The translations under genes were made by a program, and so were the position numbers. Positions 15,802 to 23,713 of a DNA stretch of 26,328 nt are shown one piece after another. The stretch is from Bacteroidales bacterium (GTDB taxonomy: Bacteria; Bacteroidota; Bacteroidia; Bacteroidales; UBA932): NCBI GenBank assembly GCA_017483985.1, contig JAFUUB010000121.1, positions 1-26,328 of the forward strand, read 5' to 3'. Each line of letters begins with the position of its first letter. The stretch's first letter is position 1. The notes under the pieces were generated by a model that ran no database searches, had not been told where the DNA came from, and saw only the letters and a program-made list of their open reading frames with translations.

Positions 15802-17151
15802 TCAGAAACTCTCCAACCGGACGTTCTCGAGAAGGATCATCTGCGGGTCGGCGATGTCCGTGGCTTCCTCGTTGTAGAAGATCGTGGCGTCCTTGACCGT
15901 GATGTCGTGGATCATCCTCAGCTGCCCCTGGGCACGGATGCCGGTGGCGCAGCCGCGGCAGACGATCCGCTCCATGACGATGTCCCCGAAATCCGGGACG
16001 AAGGACTCGGAGACGGCGGCCTGGTTGTCCTCGCGGCCGGCCGGGCGGTCGGCGTAATCGCACTGGAAGACAATGGCTTCGTCCTTGATGTCCGTCATGT
16101 AGATGTCGCTGATCCGGATGCCGGAGGTCTTGCCGCCGCGCTCCGGGGCGCTCTTGAAACGCAGGCCCGTGTCGGTGCCGCTAAAGGTATTGTGCCGCAC
16201 GATGATGTTCTCCATCCCGCCACAGAATTCGGAGCCGATGACGAAGCCGCCGTGGGCATGGTAGACCGTGTTGTACTCGATGAGGATGTCCTTGCAGGGG
16301 CCGTCTTTCAGGGCTTTCTCACCGACGCCGCCCTTGAGGCAGATGCCGTCGTCGCCCACGTCCACGGTGCAGCGGGTGATGTGGACGCGCTGGCACTGCA
16401 TGATGTCGATTCCGTCGCCGTTCTGGGCGTTCCAGGGGCAGCGGACCGTCACCCCGTCAATGACGACGTCCGTGCAGCGCTGGGGAACCAGGTGGAACTT
16501 CGGGGCGTTCTGCAGGGTCACACCCGTAACGCTGACCCGCTGGCAGTCCGTGAAGCGGACCAGGTGCGTACGCAGGGACTCCTGGGCCTGGGCATCCTCC
16601 GCGATGTTGTCGTAATGCTTGAGCCCGAACGGGTACCACAGGGAGCCGTCTTCGGTGACGGTGCCGCCTTTCTTTCGGAATTCCTTCCACTCCGTATCGC
16701 TGACCTTGTTGCGCTTGACGGCCCGCCACCAGGCGCCGTTGCCGTCGATGATCCCTTCGCCGGAGATGCTCACGTCATGCCGCTTGGAGGCGTAGATGCC
16801 GGGTCGGACGGAGCCTTCGTTGAGGAAGTCTTTCTTGTCGGGGGACAGGAGGATGACCGCGCCGCGTTCCAGGTGCAGGTCGATGCCGTCCTTCAGGCCG
16901 ATGGGCCCGGTCAGGAAGATGCCTTCGGGACCGTTGAGGTGGCCGCCGCCTTGCTTGACCAGGGCATTGATGGCCTTGGTGAAAGCCTGGGTATTGAGGG
17001 TGATTCCGTCCGGGACGCCGCCGTAGTCCAGCAGGGATACGGCGTTATCGGGGATGACGGCTTTTTCCGGTGCGGGCATGGCCGGCTGGGCGGCCAGGAG
17101 GGCGGCAAAAAGGGCGCCGAGGACGGTAAGGAGGGTACGTTTCATGTTCAT
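15802..17151 (-). CDS. GH28 polygalacturonase-like hydrolase, exported
   Basis: The 449-residue protein is a family 28 glycoside hydrolase, a right-handed beta-helix enzyme that cleaves galacturonan in pectin. The start MNMKRTLLTVLGALFAALLAAQ is a signal peptide. Active-site motifs appear in order: NGDGID (244-249, a variant of NTD with Asp246), GDDGICLKG (266-274, Asp267 and Asp268), HGG around His300, and RFK (331-333, in place of RIK). The mid-protein LWYPFGLKHYDN stretch suits the exo-acting or oligogalacturonide-processing type, though this cannot be decided. Its start overlaps the prmA stop by ATGA (17148-17151), so its translation is coupled to a ribosomal-protein methyltransferase. 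No other pectin gene is in the window. The 36-bp gap to the converging DUF4298 gene shows no hairpin. Confidence 0.92.
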   Translation of the reverse strand: MNMKRTLLTVLGALFAALLAAQPAMPAPEKAVIPDNAVSLLDYGGVPDGITLNTQAFTKAINALVKQGGGHLNGPEGIFLTGPIGLKDGIDLHLERGAVILLSPDKKDFLNEGSVRPGIYASKRHDVSISGEGIIDGNGAWWRAVKRNKVSDTEWKEFRKKGGTVTEDGSLWYPFGLKHYDNIAEDAQAQESLRTHLVRFTDCQRVSVTGVTLQNAPKFHLVPQRCTDVVIDGVTVRCPWNAQNGDGIDIMQCQRVHITRCTVDVGDDGICLKGGVGEKALKDGPCKDILIEYNTVYHAHGGFVIGSEFCGGMENIIVRHNTFSGTDTGLRFKSAPERGGKTSGIRISDIYMTDIKDEAIVFQCDYADRPAGREDNQAAVSESFVPDFGDIVMERIVCRGCATGIRAQGQLRMIHDITVKDATIFYNEEATDIADPQMILLENVRLESF

Positions 17152-18035
17152 GCTTTTTCAAAGCGGACACAGGCCCAGCCGTCCCGCAGCCGTTCGGATA
17201 CATACCGGAGGCCGTTGGCTTCGGCCTCCTGCCGGATGGCGGGGATGTCGTCGGCGTAGAAGCCGCTGCAGAGCAGGGTGCCGCCGGCGCGCAGGGAACG
17301 GGCATAGGTGCGCAGGTCCATGATGATAATGTTCTTGTGGATGTTGGCCAGCAGGACATCGTATTTTCCCATTTGGAGCAGGGACGCGTCGCCATAGTAG
17401 GTCTCGAAATGGCGGGCGACCCGGTTGCCGTGGGCGTTGTCATAGGCCGACTGGGCTGCTACTGCATCAATATCAATGCCATAGACGTGGGCCGCATGCA
17501 ATTTCGCCGCCAGGATGCCCAGGACGCCGGTTCCGCAGCCCATGTCCATCACGACATGGCCCCGGATCCGGTCCTCGATCTCCATCATGGCCTCCATCAT
17601 CATGTAGGTCGTCTGGTGGTGGCCGGTGCCGAAGGCCATCTGCGGATCGATCTTGATGGTGAAGCGGGTCTTGCCCAGCGGCTTTCCCATGGCGGCATAC
17701 GCCAGGATGAGGTCCTCGCGGGTGTGGTGCCAGGCTTTGACGGTCACGTCCCGCCCGACGATGATGGGCTCGAATTCGTTTTCCCACTGGCGGTTCCAGT
17801 TCTGGTAAGGGACCAGATTGGCGCTGAAGGAGGTCTTGTAGGCGACCCCGGAGAGGACGACTTTCAAGGCGCGGGCGTCGTAGGCGTCCTTGGGAATATA
17901 GGCCTTCAGGGCGTCTTCCTCGATGACGAAGGAATCATAGGGGAGGTCGCAGAGTTCGGCTTCGACGATTTCGGCCGCTTCTTCGGAGAAGGGCTCGATG
18001 CGGATGGTTACTTCAATGTATTCGGCACTGTTCAT
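17148..18035 (-). CDS. prmA: Ribosomal protein L11 methyltransferase
   Basis: PrmA transfers methyl groups from S-adenosylmethionine to ribosomal protein L11. The N-terminal substrate-recognition domain is followed by the Rossmann methyltransferase core, with DPQMAFGTGHHQTT preceding motif I MDMGCGTGVLGILAA, then the acidic motif GIDIDA and the NIHKNII segment. Length is 295 residues from the ATG at 18035. That start lies 4 nt after the stop of the upstream AsmA-like gene and gives the familiar N-terminus (EYIEVTIRI). An ATG at 18053 would add six residues and a 14-nt overlap and cannot be excluded. The stop overlaps the GH28 start. The gene sits in the middle of a three-gene array. Confidence 0.94.
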   Translation of the reverse strand: MNSAEYIEVTIRIEPFSEEAAEIVEAELCDLPYDSFVIEEDALKAYIPKDAYDARALKVVLSGVAYKTSFSANLVPYQNWNRQWENEFEPIIVGRDVTVKAWHHTREDLILAYAAMGKPLGKTRFTIKIDPQMAFGTGHHQTTYMMMEAMMEIEDRIRGHVVMDMGCGTGVLGILAAKLHAAHVYGIDIDAVAAQSAYDNAHGNRVARHFETYYGDASLLQMGKYDVLLANIHKNIIIMDLRTYARSLRAGGTLLCSGFYADDIPAIRQEAEANGLRYVSERLRDGWACVRFEKA

Positions 18036-18039
18036 AGTC

Positions 18040-21000
18040 TTATTGTTCTTCATCCGGCAGGAGGGCCTCCTGTTCCCGGTAGAGCGCTTCGCGATACCGT
18101 TTGCAGAAGAAGGCGCGGATGCGTTGGATCAGGGTGATCTTCTCTTCCTTCGGGGCGGCCAGGGCAGCATCCCGCAAGTCGGCGGCTTCCTGCGCAAGGG
18201 TGGCTTCCGGGTGGTCGAAGTCATACTGGAGGGAGTCCAGTACGGCCTGCTCGGCGGCGGACAGGGAATCCGTCGGCGTCAGCTGGTCGCCCAGGGATTC
18301 CCGGGTCAGGGCCGAACCGGAAGCTTCGTTCTGCCGGACGGCGACCTCCACGCCTTTGGCGAAAATGTCGTGGATGGAGTTGACCAGGTTCACCTGCAGG
18401 GTGTCGATCCGGGCCGTGTAGACCGGGACGTTGGTGTTTTTGTATTTGGCCCGCACGATGCGGTATTTCCAATCGTCGAAGTTGCCCCAGAGGTTGACCC
18501 CGAACCGGAAGGGGAGCGGGGAGCGGAGGACGGAGACGTGGTAGTTGAAGGTCTGGTCAAACCGCTGGATGCCGCTCAGGGCCAGCTGGTAGCGGTCGAC
18601 GCCCAGGATGAACGGGAAAACCTCCAGCGTATTGTCGGCGATGAGCCCTTCGACGGACATGTCGTCGATTTCGCTGACCTTCTTGTTCTTGAACATCAGG
18701 ATCTTGGCAATCTTTCGGATGGCGTCGTTCTCCTCGATGGAAAGATTCGAGCCCTTGATCTTCATGATGCCGCTGATGCTGGACGGGATGAGGTTCATGG
18801 TCGTATCCAGCCGGCTGGTCGCCGCCATTTCGCAGTCCAGCATGCCCTTGAAAGACTTCAGCAGGGGCACGAGACTGTCGATGACGGGGAAGAGGGTGAT
18901 GACCTTGTCGGCGGTGATGTCCACGAGGTTGAGGTTGAACCCGGCGGTCAGGTCGTCCTTCCGCTTCGAAGTATAGAAACCTTCGAAGTAGATGTCGCCC
19001 ATGTTGGAGGTCGCGACGGTGTTGGTGATCTGCAGGGTCCGTTCTTTCATCAGCACGTCCGCGGCGAACCAGTCGATGTCCAGGTCGGAGTAGATGATCT
19101 CATTGCCCATCAGGTGGAGGGTGGCTTCCAGGTTGGAGGGCAGGACGATCAGGGTGCTGTCCACCGTGGCGGCGTCCAGGGTGTCGACGGCGACCCGGGA
19201 CAGGTATTCGGCATCGGAAATCCGTTCGTTGAGGGCGATGGCGCGGTCCTCGGGGAGGAAATGGTTGCCGGCGTCATAGGCGGCCAGCAATTCGTTGGCA
19301 TGGAGCAGGTTGGAGGAGACCTCCAGGTCCGCCTTGACGGTCCCGTTCCCGAGCAGGGCCCGTCGCAGGCCGGTCACGCTGCCCTGGGCGCTGACGTCGG
19401 ACTGGCCGGCGGTGACGGTCAGGTTTTCCAGGTTGACCTGGTCCAGGGTGAAGGTCCCTTTGACGTCGGAGAATCCGTTGCGAAGCGGGAAGTACGGAGT
19501 GATCACCAGGCCCTCGCCGAGGGCGAGGCTGCCGCGGGCATCCCATTCCCGGACGTATTTCGCCATGGATTCATCGAGCCGGAAGTTGAGGTCGCGGCTG
19601 CGGAATTCATCCAGCGGAAGCGGGGTGCGGAATCCCATCGAGTCGGGCCGGTGCTGCGGACGCTGGCGCGGCTCCCGTTTGACGGCCGTCGCCGAGAGCG
19701 AGGCATTCTGGATGCGGATGCGGTTGACCCCCTGGCGGAACTGGACTTCGTCGTTCCGGCTGGAGACCACCACCACGGGGACGGTCCCGGATGCGACGGT
19801 TTTATTGCTGTATTTGAAGGAGTTGCGGGTGTCTTTCAGGGCGACGAAAAGCGAATCGGCACCGGTCATGGCGAGGCTCCCCGCCGTCAGGGTTCCGACG
19901 ATGGGGTGGACTTCCTTGCCGAATTCCTCGCTGACGGTTTCCGCGGCGTTCTGGGCCGTCAGGCCGATGCCCGTACCGCGGATGAAGGTGGTCTTCCCGT
20001 ATTGGGCATAGAGGCTGTCGGCTCGTCCGCGGACGCCGAGGAAGTCGGCTCCGAGGGCCATGTCGTCGCTCTTGCCCTTGGTCAGCCGGATGTCGGTGCG
20101 GTCCAGGAAGACGGACAGGGAATCCGGCTGGTCGAGGAAGCGGATGCCCGGGCTGGTGATATGGCCGTCCAGGTCGGCGCGCGAGAAGTTATACAGGTCC
20201 AGGTCGGAGAGGAAGACCATGCCGGAAACGGCGGCATTTACGGCTCCGCTGGCGGTCATCCCCTCCGGCAGGAAGTCGTTGATGACATCCAGGTCTGCGT
20301 TGGCTTCGAGGTCGATGCCGAAGAGGGGATCGTCGCACAGGACGTCTTCGCTGAAGCCGGAACCGGTCAGGTTGACGCCGGCCATGTCCAGGTCGATCCC
20401 GTCGAGGGTCACGCTGAGCTTGCCGTAGCGGTCGGTCTCGGCGTTGACTTCGGCGGCAAGCCGGCCGCTGTAGTCGAATCCGGTCCAGGCGAGCGAGGAC
20501 TTGGGTACGGAGATTTCCGCCACCAGTTCGGGGAGGGTCTTTTCGGCGGGGATGTACCAACCGTCGCACAGGGCTGTCAGCGAAATCTTTGCGTCAGTTT
20601 TCAGCTTCTTCAGGTCCGGCAGGATGGAAGTTCCGAGGAAGGAGGTGACGTCGGAGACCTTGCAGTCGTCAACCAGGGCTTCGGCGCGGATGTAGGTGCT
20701 GTCGGGGCGGACCTTCACGTCTCCTTCGCCCGTTAGTTCGACGGCGGCCGCCTTGAGGTAGAGGTCTCGGACGGACACCGCGGAGAATCCTTCCTCCGGG
20801 AAGGAAACGCCGGCTTTCACCGCGATCGGGAGGTCCATCTTGCCGAGCGATGCCAGGGCGAGCCGGGCCCGGGCGGATGCGTCGATGTCATAGCGGTCGT
20901 CCTTCTGATGCAGGGAAAGCCGGTCGAGCGCGACCTGGAGCGAGTCGGCGGGCAGGCGGCCGGCGAAATCGAGGGCGTCGATGTCGAGATCCAACTGGCT

Positions 21001-21663
21001 TTTATCCATGTCCGGAAGCCTCAGCTTGCCGTCGAACCGGATCTCTTTCGAGGTAATCTCAGCGAAGAGCGTGTCGGACGGGGCGGTGAAGACGATATGC
21101 GGGCTGCCGGTCAGGGCGACGCGGCCGACGGTGATGTCCGGAAGGGGAGCGGCGGCCGTATCGGTTTTTTCGGTGGAGAGGAATTTCAGGATACTCCAGT
21201 TGGCGGCCGTGGAGTCGTAGCGGTGGGCGAAGATGCGGGCGCCGTCGAGGGTCGCCTTATGGACATTGATTTTGCTGCGCAGGGCGGCCATATAGTCCAC
21301 GGAAACGGACAGGCTGCGGAAGGAGGCCAGGGTGTCCATCTGCGGATGGCGGCCTTCGTTGCGGAGCGGGTGCGGGACGCCGGTGCTGTCGTAAGCAGCG
21401 AATGTCTCGTGCGGATAGACCAGCAGGGCGTCTTCGATCTCCAGGTTGAGGTTGGGGAAACTGCGGAAGGCGGAGGCGCTGATCTTGCCGAATTTGAGTT
21501 CTCCGTCTACATAGTCGGCGGCGAAACGGTTCACCGTCCTGGTCAGGAAAGAATCGGTCAGGACCAGCTGCAGCACAAGCATCACCAGGAGCCAGAGCCC
21601 CAGCAGGATGCCCAGGGCGATTTTCAGCCCCCGGAACCGTCTTTTCCTTTCTTTTTCAGCCAT
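18040..21663 (-). CDS. AsmA-family inner-membrane-anchored protein
   Basis: The 1207-residue protein has a basic N-terminus (MAEKERKRRFRG) followed by one membrane helix (about 13-37) and a very long beta-rich periplasmic part. Repeats resembling AsmA/DUF748 and TamB-like segments are seen, such as LKFGKISASAFRSFPNLNL near the N-terminus and several GxGxVTGLRRALLGNG-type turns. AsmA-like proteins are thought to form hydrophobic grooves that carry phospholipids between the inner and outer membranes. The C-terminus (CKRYREALYREQEALL) is charged and helical. It has its own promoter (21685-21717) that begins in the tail of the rpsU terminator. prmA follows within a few nucleotides, so an AsmA-prmA-GH28 mRNA is likely. 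The family call is fairly firm; the transport role is by analogy. Confidence 0.85.
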   Translation of the reverse strand: MAEKERKRRFRGLKIALGILLGLWLLVMLVLQLVLTDSFLTRTVNRFAADYVDGELKFGKISASAFRSFPNLNLEIEDALLVYPHETFAAYDSTGVPHPLRNEGRHPQMDTLASFRSLSVSVDYMAALRSKINVHKATLDGARIFAHRYDSTAANWSILKFLSTEKTDTAAAPLPDITVGRVALTGSPHIVFTAPSDTLFAEITSKEIRFDGKLRLPDMDKSQLDLDIDALDFAGRLPADSLQVALDRLSLHQKDDRYDIDASARARLALASLGKMDLPIAVKAGVSFPEEGFSAVSVRDLYLKAAAVELTGEGDVKVRPDSTYIRAEALVDDCKVSDVTSFLGTSILPDLKKLKTDAKISLTALCDGWYIPAEKTLPELVAEISVPKSSLAWTGFDYSGRLAAEVNAETDRYGKLSVTLDGIDLDMAGVNLTGSGFSEDVLCDDPLFGIDLEANADLDVINDFLPEGMTASGAVNAAVSGMVFLSDLDLYNFSRADLDGHITSPGIRFLDQPDSLSVFLDRTDIRLTKGKSDDMALGADFLGVRGRADSLYAQYGKTTFIRGTGIGLTAQNAAETVSEEFGKEVHPIVGTLTAGSLAMTGADSLFVALKDTRNSFKYSNKTVASGTVPVVVVSSRNDEVQFRQGVNRIRIQNASLSATAVKREPRQRPQHRPDSMGFRTPLPLDEFRSRDLNFRLDESMAKYVREWDARGSLALGEGLVITPYFPLRNGFSDVKGTFTLDQVNLENLTVTAGQSDVSAQGSVTGLRRALLGNGTVKADLEVSSNLLHANELLAAYDAGNHFLPEDRAIALNERISDAEYLSRVAVDTLDAATVDSTLIVLPSNLEATLHLMGNEIIYSDLDIDWFAADVLMKERTLQITNTVATSNMGDIYFEGFYTSKRKDDLTAGFNLNLVDITADKVITLFPVIDSLVPLLKSFKGMLDCEMAATSRLDTTMNLIPSSISGIMKIKGSNLSIEENDAIRKIAKILMFKNKKVSEIDDMSVEGLIADNTLEVFPFILGVDRYQLALSGIQRFDQTFNYHVSVLRSPLPFRFGVNLWGNFDDWKYRIVRAKYKNTNVPVYTARIDTLQVNLVNSIHDIFAKGVEVAVRQNEASGSALTRESLGDQLTPTDSLSAAEQAVLDSLQYDFDHPEATLAQEAADLRDAALAAPKEEKITLIQRIRAFFCKRYREALYREQEALLPDEEQ

Positions 21664-21684
21664 GCCGGAATACCATCTAACTTA

Positions 21685-21717
21685 CAAAGATAACAAATCC
21701 GTGGCAGGAAAACACAA
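21685..21717 (-). promoter_or_regulatory. Promoter of the AsmA-prmA-GH28 array
   Basis: On the minus strand TATCTTTG (21692-21685) is a clear -7 box. A TTG at 21717-21715 stands 22 nt upstream and coincides with the end of the T run of the rpsU terminator. The start codon at 21663 follows the expected transcript start by about 17 nt. Confidence 0.65.
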
Positions 21718-21748
21718 AAAAGGATGCCAAAAAACTTGACATCCTTTT
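21716..21748 (-). terminator. Intrinsic terminator of rpsU
   Basis: On the minus strand AAAAGGATG (21748-21740) pairs with CATCCTTTT (21726-21718), a 9-bp stem with a 13-nt loop. The stem runs into T6 (21721-21716). It lies 24 bp beyond the rpsU stop. Confidence 0.88.
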
Positions 21749-21772
21749 GTATGACGTGAGCATGCGGGCGGC

Positions 21773-21967
21773 TTACTGCTCGTCCATCAGCTGCATGTGC
21801 TGAACATAGATGGCCTTCTGCATCTTGACGCGCTTCTTCTCGCTCGGCTTTTCGAAAGTCTTGCGGGAGCGGAGCTCGCGGATGGCGCCGGTCTTTTCGA
21901 ACTTCCTCTTGAATCTTTTCAGGGCGCGTTCGATGTTCTCGCCTTCTTTAACGGGTACTATGATCAT
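21773..21967 (-). CDS. rpsU: 30S ribosomal protein bS21
   Basis: The 64-residue bS21 binds the 30S platform near the 3' end of 16S rRNA. The sequence begins MIIVPVKEGENIERALKRFKR and continues with the basic stretch KTFEKPSEKKRVKMQKA, typical for Bacteroidetes bS21. The start is the ATG at 21967. It is preceded by an SD sequence perfectly complementary to the 16S tail; an upstream in-frame ATG at 22087 lies before the promoter and is not used. The gene has its own promoter and terminator. In Flavobacterium, ribosomes with bS21 hide their anti-SD, while ribosomes lacking bS21 expose it and can read rpsU through its strong SD, an autoregulatory loop. The sequence here fits that model. Confidence 0.97.
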   Translation of the reverse strand: MIIVPVKEGENIERALKRFKRKFEKTGAIRELRSRKTFEKPSEKKRVKMQKAIYVQHMQLMDEQ

Positions 21968-21975
21968 TTCTTTAC

Positions 21976-21986
21976 CACCTCCTTTT
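21976..21986 (-). promoter_or_regulatory. Strong Shine-Dalgarno sequence of rpsU
   Basis: AAAAGGAGGTG on the minus strand pairs over nine or more bases with the 16S 3' end (CACCTCCTTT). The GGAGG core ends 10 nt before the ATG. No other start in the window that I inspected has anything comparable, which marks this site as a regulatory signal. Confidence 0.9.
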
Positions 21987-22000
21987 CTCAATAGCGGGTG

Positions 22001-22030
22001 CAAAGGTAACACAAAATGACCGATTTGCAA
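22001..22030 (-). promoter_or_regulatory. Promoter of rpsU
   Basis: On the minus strand TTG (22030-22028) and TACCTTTG (22008-22001) are separated by 19 nt, an exact match to the Bacteroidetes pattern. The expected transcript starts near 21995 with a 28-nt leader carrying the SD. The -33 TTG is part of the palindrome TTTGCAAA (22024-22031). Confidence 0.85.
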
Positions 22031-22051
22031 ATTTTTTTCAGAAAGATTTCC

Positions 22052-22059
22052 TAACTTTG
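22052..22059 (+). promoter_or_regulatory. -7 promoter box for pyrG-purF
   Basis: TAACTTTG matches TAnnTTTG. The nearest upstream TTG (22025-22027) is 24 nt away, longer than usual, so the -33 element is weak. It lies in the TTTGCAAA palindrome that also serves rpsU on the other strand. The transcript should begin near 22064. Confidence 0.65.
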
Positions 22060-22063
22060 AATC

Positions 22064-22093
22064 CCGTGAATTTCCCCAACCTTCCATTCACGG
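22064..22093 (+). promoter_or_regulatory. Leader hairpin in front of pyrG
   Basis: CCGTGAAT (22064-22071) and ATTCACGG (22086-22093) form a perfect 8-bp stem around a 14-nt pyrimidine-rich loop (TTCCCCAACCTTCC). The stem ends 3 nt before the pyrG ATG and begins about where transcription starts, so it covers nearly the whole leader and could block ribosome access. Confidence 0.55.
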
Positions 22094-22096
22094 ACC

Positions 22097-23713
22097 ATGA
22101 ACACGAAATATATTTTCATCAGCGGAGGCGTCGCTTCTTCGCTCGGCAAAGGGATTATTGCATCCTCGCTGGCCAAACTGCTGCAGGCAAGGGGCTTGCG
22201 CGTCACCATCCAGAAATTCGACCCTTACATCAACATCGACCCGGGCACGCTGAACCCGTATGAGCACGGCGAGTGCTATGTGACCGAAGACGGCGCCGAG
22301 ACTGACCTCGACCTCGGCCATTACGAGCGTTTCCTGGGCGTCTATACCTCCAAGGCCAACAATGTGACGACCGGCAAGATCTACCATACCGTCATCACGA
22401 AAGAGCGGGAAGGCGCCTACCTCGGCAAGACGGTGCAGATCGTCCCGCACATCACGGATGAGATCAAGCGGCGCATGCTCCTGCTGGGCCGGACGGGCGA
22501 ATACGACGTCATCCTGACGGAGATCGGCGGAACCGTCGGCGACATGGAATCCCAGCCCTTCGTTGAGGCCGTCCGCCAACTCCAGTGGGAACTTCCCGAG
22601 GAAGACGTGATGTGCATTCACCTGACCCTGATCCCGTACCTGAGCGCGGCGAAGGAACTGAAGACCAAGCCGACCCAGCATTCGGTCCAGACGCTGCAGC
22701 AAGCCGGCGTGAAACCGGATGTGATCGTCTGCCGGACGGAACATCCGCTGTCGCCGGAACTCCGTCGCAAGATCGCCCTCTTCTGTAATGTCCGGCCGGG
22801 CCACGTCATCCAGAGCATCGACGCCTGGAGCATCTACCAGGTCCCGCTCAACATGCACGAGGAACACCTGGACGAACTGGCTGTCCGAAAGTTGCAGATC
22901 GACAACTACGCCCAGCCGGACCTGGTACGCTGGAGAGGTTTCCTGGATCGGCTGGCGCATCCTTCACACGAGGTGGAGATCGTGCTGGTCGGAAAATATG
23001 TAGAGCTCCAGGATGCCTACAAATCCATCCAGGAGGCCTTCGTCCATGCCGGGGCCGCCCATGACTGCAAGGTGAACGTGCGGACGGTACAAAGCGAGTA
23101 TGTAACGGAAGATACCGTCGCGGAAATGCTGAAAGGAGCGGACGGGATCCTGGTTGCCCCAGGCTTCGGCGAACGCGGACTCGAAGGCAAGATCTGCGCG
23201 GTCCGGCATGCGCGGGAAAACGGCATCCCGTTCCTGGGAATCTGCCTGGGCATGCAGATGTGCGTGGTCGAGTTTGCCCGCCATGTCCTGGGCTGGCCGG
23301 ATGCCGTTTCCGCCGAAGTGGACCCGAAGTCCCCGCATTCGGTCATCTGCCTGATGGAAGAGCAGAAATCCACGACGATCAAGGGCGGGACCATGCGGTT
23401 GGGGGCCTATGCCTGCCGCCTGCAGCCCGGTTCCCTGGCCGCTACGCTCTACGGACGGACCGACATTTCCGAGCGGCATCGGCACCGGTATGAATTCAAT
23501 TCCGCCTATCTGACGGATTTTGAGGCCGCCGGTCTGAAAGCCACGGGACACAACCCGGATACGGGCCTGGTCGAAGTGGTGGAACTGCCCGGTCATCCGT
23601 TCTTCATCGGTGTCCAGTTCCATCCGGAATACAAGAGTACGCCGGAACATCCCCATCCGTTGTTTACGGGCTTGGTGGATGCGGCTTTGCAATATTACAA
23701 CGGCCATGCGTGA
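22097..23713 (+). CDS. pyrG: CTP synthase
   Basis: The 538-residue CTP synthase makes CTP from UTP, ATP and glutamine. The N-terminal amidoligase domain begins KYIFISGGVASSLGKGI with the P-loop-like GGVASSLGKG, followed by KFDPYINIDPGT and LDLGHYERF. The C-terminal class I glutaminase domain has the nucleophile Cys in GICLGMQM and the His-Glu pair in QFHPEY. Length and domain order are standard. It is divergent from rpsU and preceded by a leader hairpin that may control its translation. The purF start lies inside the last codons of this gene (8-bp overlap), so the two nucleotide-synthesis genes are coupled. Confidence 0.98.
   Translation: MNTKYIFISGGVASSLGKGIIASSLAKLLQARGLRVTIQKFDPYINIDPGTLNPYEHGECYVTEDGAETDLDLGHYERFLGVYTSKANNVTTGKIYHTVITKEREGAYLGKTVQIVPHITDEIKRRMLLLGRTGEYDVILTEIGGTVGDMESQPFVEAVRQLQWELPEEDVMCIHLTLIPYLSAAKELKTKPTQHSVQTLQQAGVKPDVIVCRTEHPLSPELRRKIALFCNVRPGHVIQSIDAWSIYQVPLNMHEEHLDELAVRKLQIDNYAQPDLVRWRGFLDRLAHPSHEVEIVLVGKYVELQDAYKSIQEAFVHAGAAHDCKVNVRTVQSEYVTEDTVAEMLKGADGILVAPGFGERGLEGKICAVRHARENGIPFLGICLGMQMCVVEFARHVLGWPDAVSAEVDPKSPHSVICLMEEQKSTTIKGGTMRLGAYACRLQPGSLAATLYGRTDISERHRHRYEFNSAYLTDFEAAGLKATGHNPDTGLVEVVELPGHPFFIGVQFHPEYKSTPEHPHPLFTGLVDAALQYYNGHA

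Noticed and set aside
18000..20736. 912-codon open frame on the plus strand, and similar long frames opposite other genes (646-2391 minus, 2924-4573 minus, 8693-10135 plus, 11347-12951 plus)
   Set aside because: Each lies opposite a well-recognised gene. In GC-rich DNA the antisense frame has few stops, and the translations are rich in Gly, Asp, Val and Arg with no domain pattern.
21968..22087. Longer N-terminus for rpsU
   Set aside because: It crosses the rpsU promoter and SD; bS21 begins at MIIVPV.
23610..23705. Longer N-terminus for PurF
   Set aside because: PurF needs a short propeptide directly before the nucleophile Cys; the ATG at 23706 gives exactly that, and the extension is pyrG in another frame.
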